NCBI GenBank assembly: GCA_030656145.1
Contig: JAUSOF010000093.1
Span: forward strand, 29,468 to 93,467
Origin: Pseudomonas sp.
GTDB taxonomy: Bacteria; Pseudomonadota; Gammaproteobacteria; Pseudomonadales; Pseudomonadaceae
DNA: 64,000 bases
Direction: 5' to 3'
Part shown: piece by piece, positions 1 to 7,238 of the stretch
Layout of the letters: the number at the start of each line of letters is the position of its first letter
Position numbering within the stretch: the first letter of the stretch is position 1
Notes under the pieces: generated by a model
Database searches by the model: none
Told to the model about the DNA's origin: nothing
The model's input: only the letters and a program-made list of their open reading frames with translations
Made by a program: the position numbers and the translations under genes

Positions 1-262
1 GCCCGGCACAGCTGGCGCAGGTCATGCCGGAAAGAGCTAGCTCCAGGCGCTCGCTGGGCACCGCATAGCCGGCCGCGCTGACGGCATTGACCAGCTGTTC
101 CAGGCTGCCAGAGGGCGCTTCGACGCGGGCCTGTTCACTGGCCAGGTTGATGCTGACGCTGACGACATCGGCCACCTTGGCCAGGGCGCGCTCGACCCGC
201 CCGGCACAGCTGGTGCAGGTCATGCCGCTGATTGGCAGGTTGAAGGTGGTGAGGCTGGACAT
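1..262 (-). CDS. copA: Copper-translocating P-type ATPase CopA, N-terminal fragment
   Basis: This is the first 87 codons of a gene that runs off the left edge. The protein starts MSSLTTFNLPISGMTCTSCAG and carries two heavy-metal-associated domains: the first has the GMTCTSC metal-binding loop at about residues 13-19, and a second GMTCASC loop lies at the window edge. Two tandem HMA domains before the membrane part are typical of bacterial Cu(I)-exporting P1B ATPases, which pump cytoplasmic copper into the periplasm. The gene is divergent from copZ, and a CueR-type dyad lies 35 bases upstream of its start. The ATPase core is outside the window, so Cu(I) specificity is inferred from the domain pair and the promoter. 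Confidence 0.9.
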   Translation of the reverse strand, partial: MSSLTTFNLPISGMTCTSCAGRVERALAKVADVVSVSINLASEQARVEAPSGSLEQLVNAVSAAGYAVPSERLELALSGMTCASCAG

Positions 263-296
263 GGGTGGTCCTCCATTGAGTTCCAGCACAGGATCA

Positions 297-317
297 ACCT
301 TGCCACGCTGGCAAGGT
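297..317 (-). promoter_or_regulatory. CueR-type operator/promoter for copA
   Basis: Perfect dyad ACCTTGCC-N5-GGCAAGGT. On the minus strand it sits inside a promoter whose -35 is TTGACC and whose -10 candidate (GATCCT) follows after 19 bases. A 19-base spacer spanned by a dyad is the known layout of promoters activated by MerR-family CueR with Cu(I). The cueR gene itself is not visible in this window. Confidence 0.8.
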
Positions 318-336
318 CAAGACCTTTTATCCCTTG

Positions 337-357
337 ACCTTACCCTTATGGCAAGGC
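337..357 (+). promoter_or_regulatory. CueR-type operator/promoter for copZ
   Basis: Dyad ACCTTACC-N5-GGCAAGGC with the same 8-5-8 geometry as the copA site, beginning exactly 40 bases away. It lies between a TTGACC -35 (334-339) and an AAGACT -10 candidate (359-364), again with a 19-base spacer. It points toward copZ, whose start is about 50 bases downstream. Confidence 0.75.
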
Positions 358-411
358 CAAGACTGCAACTGTCCGGTTACCATGGCGGCTTATTTATTCA
401 GGAGGTTGTTT

Positions 412-624
412 ATGCAGGTTTCTCAGGTTCACGCATTCCGGGTTGATGGCATGACTTGCCAGAATTGCGTCAAGACCATCACCGAGGCGCTGTTGGCCTG
501 TGACCCGGCGGCTGATGTGAAAGTGAAGTTTCCCGGTGGCGAGGTGCGGGTGAGTAGCAGTGTTCCGGTTGATCAGCTGATGGTCGCCATCGTCGAGCAG
601 GGCTACGGCGTTAGCCTGGCGTAA
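412..624 (+). CDS. copZ: CopZ-like copper chaperone (HMA domain)
   Basis: A 70-residue protein consisting of one heavy-metal-associated domain, with the GMTCQNC copper-binding loop at about residues 13-19. Such proteins carry Cu(I) in the cytoplasm to CopA or to the CueR sensor. The ATG is preceded by a strong CAGGAGG ribosome binding site; a longer open frame upstream has no such signal and overlaps the operator. The gene is driven by the CueR-type promoter at 334-364 and is divergent from copA. Its last 14 bases overlap the 3-prime end of the convergent tetR gene. Family assignment is secure; the partner is inferred from position. Confidence 0.88.
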   Translation: MQVSQVHAFRVDGMTCQNCVKTITEALLACDPAADVKVKFPGGEVRVSSSVPVDQLMVAIVEQGYGVSLA

Positions 625-1255
625 GCACTGCAGGGTTTGGCCAGTCGTGGATCAGCCCGCGAAAGCAGGCATCGATCATCGGCGCGGTGTCGCTGAGCGG
701 ATCGAATAGATTGGGGTCGCGCGACCAGTCGTAGAACATGCCGATCAGCAGCGCATGCAGGGTGCGCGCGGCCAGGCGCGGCGTCAGCCCGGCATGCAGG
801 CGCAGGCGCACTGATGGCGTGTTGAATTGCTGTTCGCAGAGCGCGATAAATAGGTTAATAAAGGCTTCTTGGCGCTCTTCGGCCTCGCGCAGTTCTGCGG
901 TGAATTCACACCTGCGTAGCAGGATGGTGAAGATACGTTTCTTCTGCGGCTCGCGGGCCAGGTTCTCGATGGCTTCGATGCACAGTGCGCGCAGGGCCAT
1001 CAGCGGGTCGTGCTCGGGGCAGCCGCGCATGCGTTCGGCTAGCTGCTCAGGCGGCAGACGCACCTGGTTGAGCATGGCGTTGAACAGATCGGCCTTGTTG
1101 GCAAAGTGCCAATACACCGCGCCGCGCGTCACCCCAGCCTGCCGGGCGATGTGCTCCAGGCTGGTGTGCGCCACGCCTTTTTCCAGAAACAGCGTTTCGG
1201 CGGCCTCAAGAATGGCGCAACGGGTTTTCTCGGCTTCTTCTTTGGTTCGGCGCAT
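611..1255 (-). CDS. TetR-family repressor, TtgR/AcrR type, of the adjacent RND pump
   Basis: A 214-residue regulator beginning MRRTKEEAEKTRCAILEAAE. The N-terminal helix-turn-helix reads IARQAGVTRGAVYWHFANKADLF (about residues 33-55), very close to the TtgR/AcrR group that represses multidrug efflux and is released by the drug ligand. It is divergent from the RND adaptor gene, with a palindromic operator between them, so it most likely represses that pump and itself. I chose the MRRTKEEA start because family members start there; an upstream in-frame start would add 25 residues reaching into the operator. No clear ribosome binding site precedes the chosen start. The 3-prime end overlaps copZ on the other strand. 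Confidence 0.85.
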   Translation of the reverse strand: MRRTKEEAEKTRCAILEAAETLFLEKGVAHTSLEHIARQAGVTRGAVYWHFANKADLFNAMLNQVRLPPEQLAERMRGCPEHDPLMALRALCIEAIENLAREPQKKRIFTILLRRCEFTAELREAEERQEAFINLFIALCEQQFNTPSVRLRLHAGLTPRLAARTLHALLIGMFYDWSRDPNLFDPLSDTAPMIDACFRGLIHDWPNPAVLTPG

Positions 1256-1320
1256 GGCGGCAGGCGTATTTCTGGCTAGGCTGAGCACAAAGTGTAATGA
1301 ACTTAAGGGTAATGTTCTAT

Positions 1321-1342
1321 TTACAAACACTTGTGTATGTAA
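1321..1342. promoter_or_regulatory. Probable operator for the TetR repressor
   Basis: Interrupted palindrome of arms TTACAAACA and TGTATGTAA separated by CTTG, with one mismatch between the arms. It lies in the 137-base gap between the divergent tetR and efflux genes. It resembles the TTTACAAACA...ATGTAAGTA operator I recall for TtgR. Binding is inferred from sequence and position only. Confidence 0.6.
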
Positions 1343-1392
1343 CTAGCATTGCCCGCCTCAAACGTCGCGCCTTGCGTTTTTCGGAGACACCC

Positions 1393-2532
1393 ATGCTTTT
1401 TCCTCGTCGCTTGCCGGTCACTGCCGGTTCCTTGCTGTTGGCTTTTTTGGCCGCCCCGCTGTTTGCCGCCGATGCTCCGCCAGCGCCTGAGGTGGTGGTA
1501 GAAACGGTCAAGGCCGAGTCTCTGCCACTGGAGCTTGAGTACTCCGCACGTACTGCGGGTTTCCGTGAGGTGCAGGTGCGGGCCCAGGTCAGCGGCATTC
1601 TGCAAGAGCGCACCTATCTGGAAGGCAGCCAGGTCAAGCAGGGCCAGGTGATGTTTCGCATCGATCCGCGCACCTACCAGGCTGCACTGAGCCGCGCCAA
1701 GGGCGCGCTGGCGCAGGAGCAGGCGCGCTATCGGCAGACCGAGCGTGACCTCAAGCGCATCCGCGAACTGCAGAAAAAGGGCTTTGCCAGCGAGAGCGAG
1801 CTGGACAACGCCGTCTCCAACTTCGAGCAGAGCAAGGCGAATATCCAGGCTGCCGAGGCCGAAGTGCAGTCCAAGCAGATCGACCTCGACTACACCACGG
1901 TAAAAGCGCCGATCTCTGGCATCACCAGTAAGGAAACCGTCTCCGAAGGCAGCCTGATGGTGGCCGGCGATCCGAGTGCCAGCCTGCTGAGCAACATCAC
2001 CCAGCTGGACCCGATCTATGTCAACTTCGCCGCCCCGGATTCCGATGTGGAGAGTGTGCGTAGCGGCCTGCAGAACGGCAGCCTGGTGCTGCCGGAAGAC
2101 GGCAAGATGAGCGTGCAGATCAAGCTTGGTGACGGCAGCATCTACCCGCTGGAAGGCAAGGTGGACTTCACCGACAGTCTGGTTGACCGCGGCACCGGCA
2201 CCGTCAGCGCGCGCGCCGTGGTGCCTAACCCGGAGCAGACGTTGTTGCCTGGCCAATTCGTCAGTGTGCAGGTCAAAGGCCTGAGTATCCCCAATGCCAT
2301 GACCTTGCCGGAGCGTGCGATTGCCCAGGGCCCAGGCGGCACCTTTGTCTATGTAGTGGATGAGGGCGGCGTGGCGCGTATGCGTCAGGTCACCACCGGA
2401 CACACCGCAAAAGGTCGCTGGGTGATTGTTTCCGGCATCAGCGCCGGTGATCGGGTGATCGTCGAGGGCTTGCCGAAGGTGCGTCCGGACAGCCCGGTCA
2501 AAGTCGCCGCCCCAGCCGCCAGCCAATCCTAA
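1393..2532 (+). CDS. RND efflux periplasmic adaptor (membrane fusion protein)
   Basis: A 379-residue MexA/AcrA-type adaptor that links the inner-membrane pump to an outer-membrane channel. The N-terminus (MLFPRRLPVTAGSLLLAFLA, then APLFAADAPP) is a signal peptide with an AxA-type cleavage site. No lipobox cysteine is present, unlike many adaptors of this family. The barrel-sandwich half reads VQVRAQVSGILQERTYLEGS; a helical hairpin follows at about residues 100-150, then the second lipoyl half (TVKAPISGITSKETVSEGSL). The start was placed at the ATG before the signal peptide, not at an upstream frame extension that crosses the operator. The RND transporter starts 12 bases after the stop, so the two form an operon. 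Confidence 0.9.
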   Translation: MLFPRRLPVTAGSLLLAFLAAPLFAADAPPAPEVVVETVKAESLPLELEYSARTAGFREVQVRAQVSGILQERTYLEGSQVKQGQVMFRIDPRTYQAALSRAKGALAQEQARYRQTERDLKRIRELQKKGFASESELDNAVSNFEQSKANIQAAEAEVQSKQIDLDYTTVKAPISGITSKETVSEGSLMVAGDPSASLLSNITQLDPIYVNFAAPDSDVESVRSGLQNGSLVLPEDGKMSVQIKLGDGSIYPLEGKVDFTDSLVDRGTGTVSARAVVPNPEQTLLPGQFVSVQVKGLSIPNAMTLPERAIAQGPGGTFVYVVDEGGVARMRQVTTGHTAKGRWVIVSGISAGDRVIVEGLPKVRPDSPVKVAAPAASQS

Positions 2533-2544
2533 GGAGCGTTCCCG

Positions 2545-5500
2545 GTGATCTCACGCTTCTTTATCGACCGCCCGGTATTTGCCGCGGTCATCTCGATCAT
2601 CATCGTGCTGGCGGGCCTGATGGCCATGCGCTCGTTGCCGATCGCTCAGTACCCGCAGATCCTCCCGCCGCAGGTGTCGGTCAGCGCCAGCTACGCCGGT
2701 GCCAGCGCCCAGGTGATTGCCGAAACGGTGGCCGCGCCGCTGGAACAGTCGATCAACGGCGTGCAGGGGATGATCTACCAGCAGTCCAACTCCGGCGGCA
2801 ACGCCATGAGTCTGTCAGTGTATTTCGAGGTCGGCACCGATCCCGATCAGGCCACCATCGACGTCAACAACCGCGTGCAGGCTGCCCTGGCCAAACTGCC
2901 GGAAGAGGTACGCCGGCAGGGCGTCAAGGTGCAGAAGAAGTCCTCGGACATTCTTCAGGTGGTGACCCTGTACTCGCCGGATGGCTCGCGCGACCCGGTG
3001 TATATCAGCAACTACGCGCTGATCAACGTGATCGACGAACTCAAGCGTCTGCCAGGCGTCGGTGATGTCAGCCAGTTCGGCTCGAAAGACTATTCCATGC
3101 GCATCTGGCTGCGTCCGGACAAGCTGGCGCAGTACAACCTGACGCCGACCGATGTGGTCAATTCGATCCGCGAGCAGAACTCGCAGTTTGCCGCCGGCAG
3201 CTTCGGTCAGCAGCCGCTCAAGCAGGAGCAGGACTTCACCTACACGGTGACCACCCAGGGCCGTTTCACCGACCCGAAAGAATTTGAAAACGTCATTCTG
3301 CGCACCGACGAAACCGGCGCCAGCCTGCTGCTCAAGGATGTTGCACGGATTGAGCTGGGCGCGCAGGACTACTCGCTGATGACCTCGCTCAACGGTCAGC
3401 AGAACGCTGCCTTTGGCGTATACCTGCAGCCCGGCGCGAATGCCCTGGACACCGCAGAAGCAGTGGGCAAGACACTGGAGCGGCTGTCGAAGAATTTCCC
3501 CAGCGGCATGACCTACAAGGTGCCGTACGACACCACCAAATTTGTTCAGGTCTCGATCAAGGAGGTGATCCACACCTTCTTCGAGGCCCTGATCCTAGTA
3601 GTACTGGTGGTGTTTATCTTCCTGCAGAACTGGCGCGCCACGCTGATCCCGGTGTTGGCGATTCCAGTCTCGCTGGTCGGCACTTTCGCCGGTATGTACA
3701 TGCTCGGTTTCTCGATCAACCTGCTGACCCTGTTCGGCATGGTGCTGGCCATCGGTATCGTGGTGGACGACGCCATTGTGGTGATCGAAAACGTCGAGCG
3801 GGTGATGGCCACCGACAAGATCGGCCCGCGTGAAGCGACCATCAAGGCCATGGAAGAGGTAACCGGGCCGATCATCGCCATCGTCTTGGTGCTCTGCGCG
3901 GTATTCGTACCGGTGGGCTTCCTCGGCGGCCTGGCCGGGGAGATGTATAAACAGTTCGCCATCACCATTGCCGTGTCGGTGGTGATCTCCGGCATCGTCG
4001 CCCTGACCTTGAGCCCGGCGCTCTGCGCCTTGCTGCTCAAACCTGGGCACCATGAGCCGGCCGCGCCATTCCGCGCGTTTAACCGCGTCTTTGACAAGCT
4101 GACCAACGGCTACACCGCTGGCGTGCGCTTCTTCCTCAAGCGTTCGGCGGTAGGCTTGCTGCTGTTCGGCGCAATGATTGCGGTGATGGTGGTGCTGTTC
4201 AACCGGGTGCCCAGCTCGCTGGTGCCCAACGAAGACCAGGGTTATGTGATCAACGCCTACTTCCTGCCGCCAGCCGCCTCGCTGACCCGCACCGAGAAAC
4301 TGACCGGTGACGTGACTCAGCAACTGATGGCGCACCCTGCGGTACAGGATGTGGTGACCTTTGCCGGCTTCGACGTGCTGACCTTCGGCACTCGCAGCAA
4401 CGCCGGGGTGTCCTTCGTGCCGTTGAAAGACTGGAGCGAGCGCACCACGCCCGAGCTGGATGCGCGCAACCTCACCGGTGAGTTTATGGGCATGGGCGCC
4501 GCGCAGAAAGATGGCGTGGTACTCAGCTTCAACCCGCCACCGATCACCGGCATGAGCACCACCGGCGGTTTTGAAGGATTTATTCAGGACCGCAGCGGCG
4601 GCACCACCGCCGAGCTGGCGGCCAAGGTGCAGGTCTTCCTCGCAGCCGCGGCGAAACGCCCTGAGCTGGCTGGGGTGCAGAGCACCTTCAGTGCCAATGT
4701 GCCGCAGTACTTTATTGACCTGGATCGGACCAAGGCGCGCGCCCTGGGCGTGGCCGTCAATGATGTATTCACCGCTATGCAGGCCACGTTCGGCAGCTAC
4801 TACGTCAACGATTTCAGCCTGTATGGGCGCACCTTCCAGGTCAGCCTGCAGGCTGAAGCGGAGTTCCGCAGCAAGCCGGAAGACCTGTCCCAAGTCTATG
4901 TGCGCGCAGGCAGTGGCGAGCTGGTGTCGCTGGCCAGCCTGGTCAAGGTTAAGCGGATTCTCGGCCCGGATACCTACGCGCGCTTTAACGTCTACCCGGC
5001 GGCGAAAATTCTCGGCGGGCCGGCACCAGGCTTCAGTTCGGGCCAGGCCCTGAGCGCGATTCAGCAAGTGGCGGATGAAGTACTGGGCAGCGATTACAGC
5101 ATCGGCTGGACCGGCTCGGCCTTCCAGGAAGTGGCGTCGCAAGGTTCGGGCAGCAGTGCCTTTATCTTCGGTCTGATCATGGTGTTCCTGATCCTCGCCG
5201 CGCAATACGAGCGCTGGACCCTGCCGCTGGCGGTGGTTACTGCCGTGCCCTTTGCGGTGTTCGGCGCGATTCTCGCGGTGTGGTTGCGCGGCATCGAGAA
5301 CGATCTGTACTTCCAGGTCGGCCTGGTCACCCTGATCGGCCTGGCGGCGAAGAACGCCATTCTGATCGTCGAGTTCGCCGTGATCTGCAGGCACCAGGGT
5401 ATGGGCATCTTCGAGTCGGCGCTGGAGGCTTCACGCCTGCGTTTCCGCCCGATCATCATGACCTCGCTGGCGTTTATTCTCGGTGTTGTACCGCTGGCGA

Positions 5501-5673
5501 TCAGCTCGGGCGCAGGCTCGGCCAGCCGTCACTCGATTGGCACCGGGGTGATCGGCGGGATGATGGCGGCGACCTTCCTGGCGATCTTCCTGATCCCGAT
5601 GTTCTACCTGCTGGTGGAATCGCTGGCTGAGAAAATCGGCAAAGGCCGGAAAAAGGCTGAAACGCCGGTTTGA
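2545..5673 (+). CDS. RND multidrug efflux transporter, HAE1 family
   Basis: A 1,042-residue AcrB/MexB-type proton-driven pump with a GTG start. The first membrane helix follows MISRFFIDRPVFAAVIS. The conserved proton-relay acidic pair lies in GIVVDDAIVVIENVER (Asp408-Asp409), and the partner lysine is in GLAAKNAILIVEF (Lys936). Two large periplasmic loops and 12 membrane helices are evident, and the length is standard. The upstream gene encodes the adaptor, but no outer-membrane channel gene follows, so the pump must use a TolC/OprM-type channel encoded elsewhere. The substrate range cannot be read from sequence, and I do not assign a Mex name. Confidence 0.92.
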   Translation: MISRFFIDRPVFAAVISIIIVLAGLMAMRSLPIAQYPQILPPQVSVSASYAGASAQVIAETVAAPLEQSINGVQGMIYQQSNSGGNAMSLSVYFEVGTDPDQATIDVNNRVQAALAKLPEEVRRQGVKVQKKSSDILQVVTLYSPDGSRDPVYISNYALINVIDELKRLPGVGDVSQFGSKDYSMRIWLRPDKLAQYNLTPTDVVNSIREQNSQFAAGSFGQQPLKQEQDFTYTVTTQGRFTDPKEFENVILRTDETGASLLLKDVARIELGAQDYSLMTSLNGQQNAAFGVYLQPGANALDTAEAVGKTLERLSKNFPSGMTYKVPYDTTKFVQVSIKEVIHTFFEALILVVLVVFIFLQNWRATLIPVLAIPVSLVGTFAGMYMLGFSINLLTLFGMVLAIGIVVDDAIVVIENVERVMATDKIGPREATIKAMEEVTGPIIAIVLVLCAVFVPVGFLGGLAGEMYKQFAITIAVSVVISGIVALTLSPALCALLLKPGHHEPAAPFRAFNRVFDKLTNGYTAGVRFFLKRSAVGLLLFGAMIAVMVVLFNRVPSSLVPNEDQGYVINAYFLPPAASLTRTEKLTGDVTQQLMAHPAVQDVVTFAGFDVLTFGTRSNAGVSFVPLKDWSERTTPELDARNLTGEFMGMGAAQKDGVVLSFNPPPITGMSTTGGFEGFIQDRSGGTTAELAAKVQVFLAAAAKRPELAGVQSTFSANVPQYFIDLDRTKARALGVAVNDVFTAMQATFGSYYVNDFSLYGRTFQVSLQAEAEFRSKPEDLSQVYVRAGSGELVSLASLVKVKRILGPDTYARFNVYPAAKILGGPAPGFSSGQALSAIQQVADEVLGSDYSIGWTGSAFQEVASQGSGSSAFIFGLIMVFLILAAQYERWTLPLAVVTAVPFAVFGAILAVWLRGIENDLYFQVGLVTLIGLAAKNAILIVEFAVICRHQGMGIFESALEASRLRFRPIIMTSLAFILGVVPLAISSGAGSASRHSIGTGVIGGMMAATFLAIFLIPMFYLLVESLAEKIGKGRKKAETPV

Positions 5674-5696
5674 TCTCCGTCCCCTGCTAGTCAGGG

Positions 5697-5732
5697 CAAA
5701 CCGTAGCCCGGATGCAATCCGGGAGCGGTTTG
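5697..5732. repeat. REP-type hairpin after the RND operon
   Basis: A nested hairpin: outer arms CAAACCG/CGGTTTG and inner arms CCCGGAT/ATCCGGG, starting 24 bases after the transporter stop. The core TAGCCCGGATGCAATCCGGG belongs to the same REP family found at 20639-20700 and 34903-34967. It could protect or end the mRNA, although no T-run follows. Confidence 0.7.
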
Positions 5733-5802
5733 TCAGTCCGCTGTAGTTCGGGGTTTATCCGCGCTGCAGCGGCTCCATCGGTTATTTCATTTCTGGACAC
5801 CC

Positions 5803-6987
5803 ATGCCGTTACGTCTTCTGTTGATTCTTGGCGCGTTAAGCGCCTTTGGCCCGCTGGCCATCGATTTTTACCTGCCGAGCTTCCCGACCCTCGCACGCGC
5901 GTTCTCCACCGATGTCGAGCATGTGCAGCTGTCGTTGGCCGCCTACTTTGCCGGCCTGGCCATTGGTCAGCTGGCATACGGCCCGTTGGCCGACCGTTTT
6001 GGCCGACGCAAACCGCTGCTGGTCGGGGTCATGCTGTTCAGCCTGGCGTCGCTGGCCTGCGCCCTGGCGCCGAGCCTGGAGTGGCTGATTGCTGCGCGCT
6101 TTGTGCAGGCTTTGGGTGGCTGCGCCGGGATGGTGGTGTCGCGGGCGGTGGTGCGTGATCTGTGTGACCCGATCAGCTCGGCCAAGGTGTTTTCCCAGTT
6201 GATGCTGGTGATGGGCCTGGCGCCTATTCTCGCGCCGCTGGGTGGTGGGCTGCTGCTGAGCACGCTGGGCTGGCCGTCGATTTTTATCTGCCTGACGCTG
6301 TTCAGCTTTATCTGCCTGCTGGCGGTGGCCCAGTGGCTGCCGGAAACCCTGGCCAAGGATGCACCGCCTGCACCTTTGCGCGGCGCACTGGGTGAGTACA
6401 AGCGACTGTTTGCTGACTTGCCGTTTCTCGGTTATGCGCTGACCGGCGGTTGTGCGATTGCCGGGATGTTTGCCTATATCGCCGGCTCGCCCTTCGTGTT
6501 TATTGAGCTGTATGGCATCCCCGCCGAGCACTACGGCTGGTTGTTCGGCAGCAATGCCCTGGGCTTTATTCTGGTGGCGCAGCTGAATGCCTGGCTGGTG
6601 GCGCGGCATGGGCCGGCGTACTGGCTGGGCAAGACCGTGTGGTTCTACCTGGCCTGTGGCCTGGCCCTGCTGCTGGTGGCGCTGGCCAAACCCCAGGCCT
6701 TGTGGCCGCTGCTGATCCCATTGTTCGGCTGCATTGCCAGCCTGGGGATTCTGCTGCCTAACGCCTCGGCGTGTGCCATGGCCGGGCAGGGCAGCCATGC
6801 CGGCAGTGCCTCGGCGTTGCTCGGTAGCGTGCAATTTGTGATCGCCGCCAGTGCCGCCGCCATGGTTGGCGTGCTGCATGACGGCAGTGCCTGGCCGATT
6901 GCCGTGGTGATCTTCGGGTGCGGGGTACTGGCTGTGAGCTTTTCCCTGTTTACCCGCTGGGTCGAGCGCGGCGCGATCCGCGCATAA
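5803..6987 (+). CDS. Bcr/CflA-family multidrug MFS exporter
   Basis: A 394-residue major facilitator with 12 predicted membrane segments. The N-terminal GPLAIDFYLPSFP motif and the loop GPLADRFGRRKPLLVG between helices 2 and 3 are hallmarks of the Bcr/CflA drug:proton antiporter group (bicyclomycin, sulfonamide and chloramphenicol exporters). It follows the RND operon after a REP hairpin, so it may be transcribed separately. A small convergent gene ends 3 bases downstream. The family call is firm; the substrate is unknown. Confidence 0.88.
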   Translation: MPLRLLLILGALSAFGPLAIDFYLPSFPTLARAFSTDVEHVQLSLAAYFAGLAIGQLAYGPLADRFGRRKPLLVGVMLFSLASLACALAPSLEWLIAARFVQALGGCAGMVVSRAVVRDLCDPISSAKVFSQLMLVMGLAPILAPLGGGLLLSTLGWPSIFICLTLFSFICLLAVAQWLPETLAKDAPPAPLRGALGEYKRLFADLPFLGYALTGGCAIAGMFAYIAGSPFVFIELYGIPAEHYGWLFGSNALGFILVAQLNAWLVARHGPAYWLGKTVWFYLACGLALLLVALAKPQALWPLLIPLFGCIASLGILLPNASACAMAGQGSHAGSASALLGSVQFVIAASAAAMVGVLHDGSAWPIAVVIFGCGVLAVSFSLFTRWVERGAIRA

Positions 6988-6989
6988 GC

Positions 6990-7169
6990 TTAACTTGCCG
7001 CGCGCTGCTGCAGGGTGGGCAGCATATGCGGCGCGCTCAGACGCGCTTGCAGGGTGCTGACGAACTGACGGGCCTCGCTTTCACTGCGAAAGGTCACGCT
7101 TTGCTTGCCAAAGCTTACTTGCCAGCCTGAGCCAGCGGCTGTTTTTACCGGTTGGATCATTACGTTCAT
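6990..7169 (-). CDS. Small hypothetical protein (59 aa)
   Basis: An open frame of 59 residues starting MNVMIQPVKTAAGSGWQVSF and ending QQRAAS, with AGGAGG about 8 bases upstream of its ATG. It looks soluble, has no signal peptide or cysteine, and has a mixed charged helical segment in the second half (SESEARQFVSTLQARL). The strong ribosome binding site and its fit between two genes support it being real. I do not recognise the family. It lies downstream of the PAS/GAF gene on the same strand with a 69-base gap. Confidence 0.65.
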   Translation of the reverse strand: MNVMIQPVKTAAGSGWQVSFGKQSVTFRSESEARQFVSTLQARLSAPHMLPTLQQRAAS

Positions 7170-7238
7170 CGCCGAGCCTCCTATGCAAGAAAGGCCAGTC
7201 TAGTCGCTCAAGATGAACTTTCATTGACCTGTAACAAA

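Noticed and set aside
3595..5394. A 599-codon minus-strand frame within the RND transporter gene
   Set aside because: It is antisense to a well-conserved pump; its His/Gln/Arg-rich translation is a codon-bias shadow.
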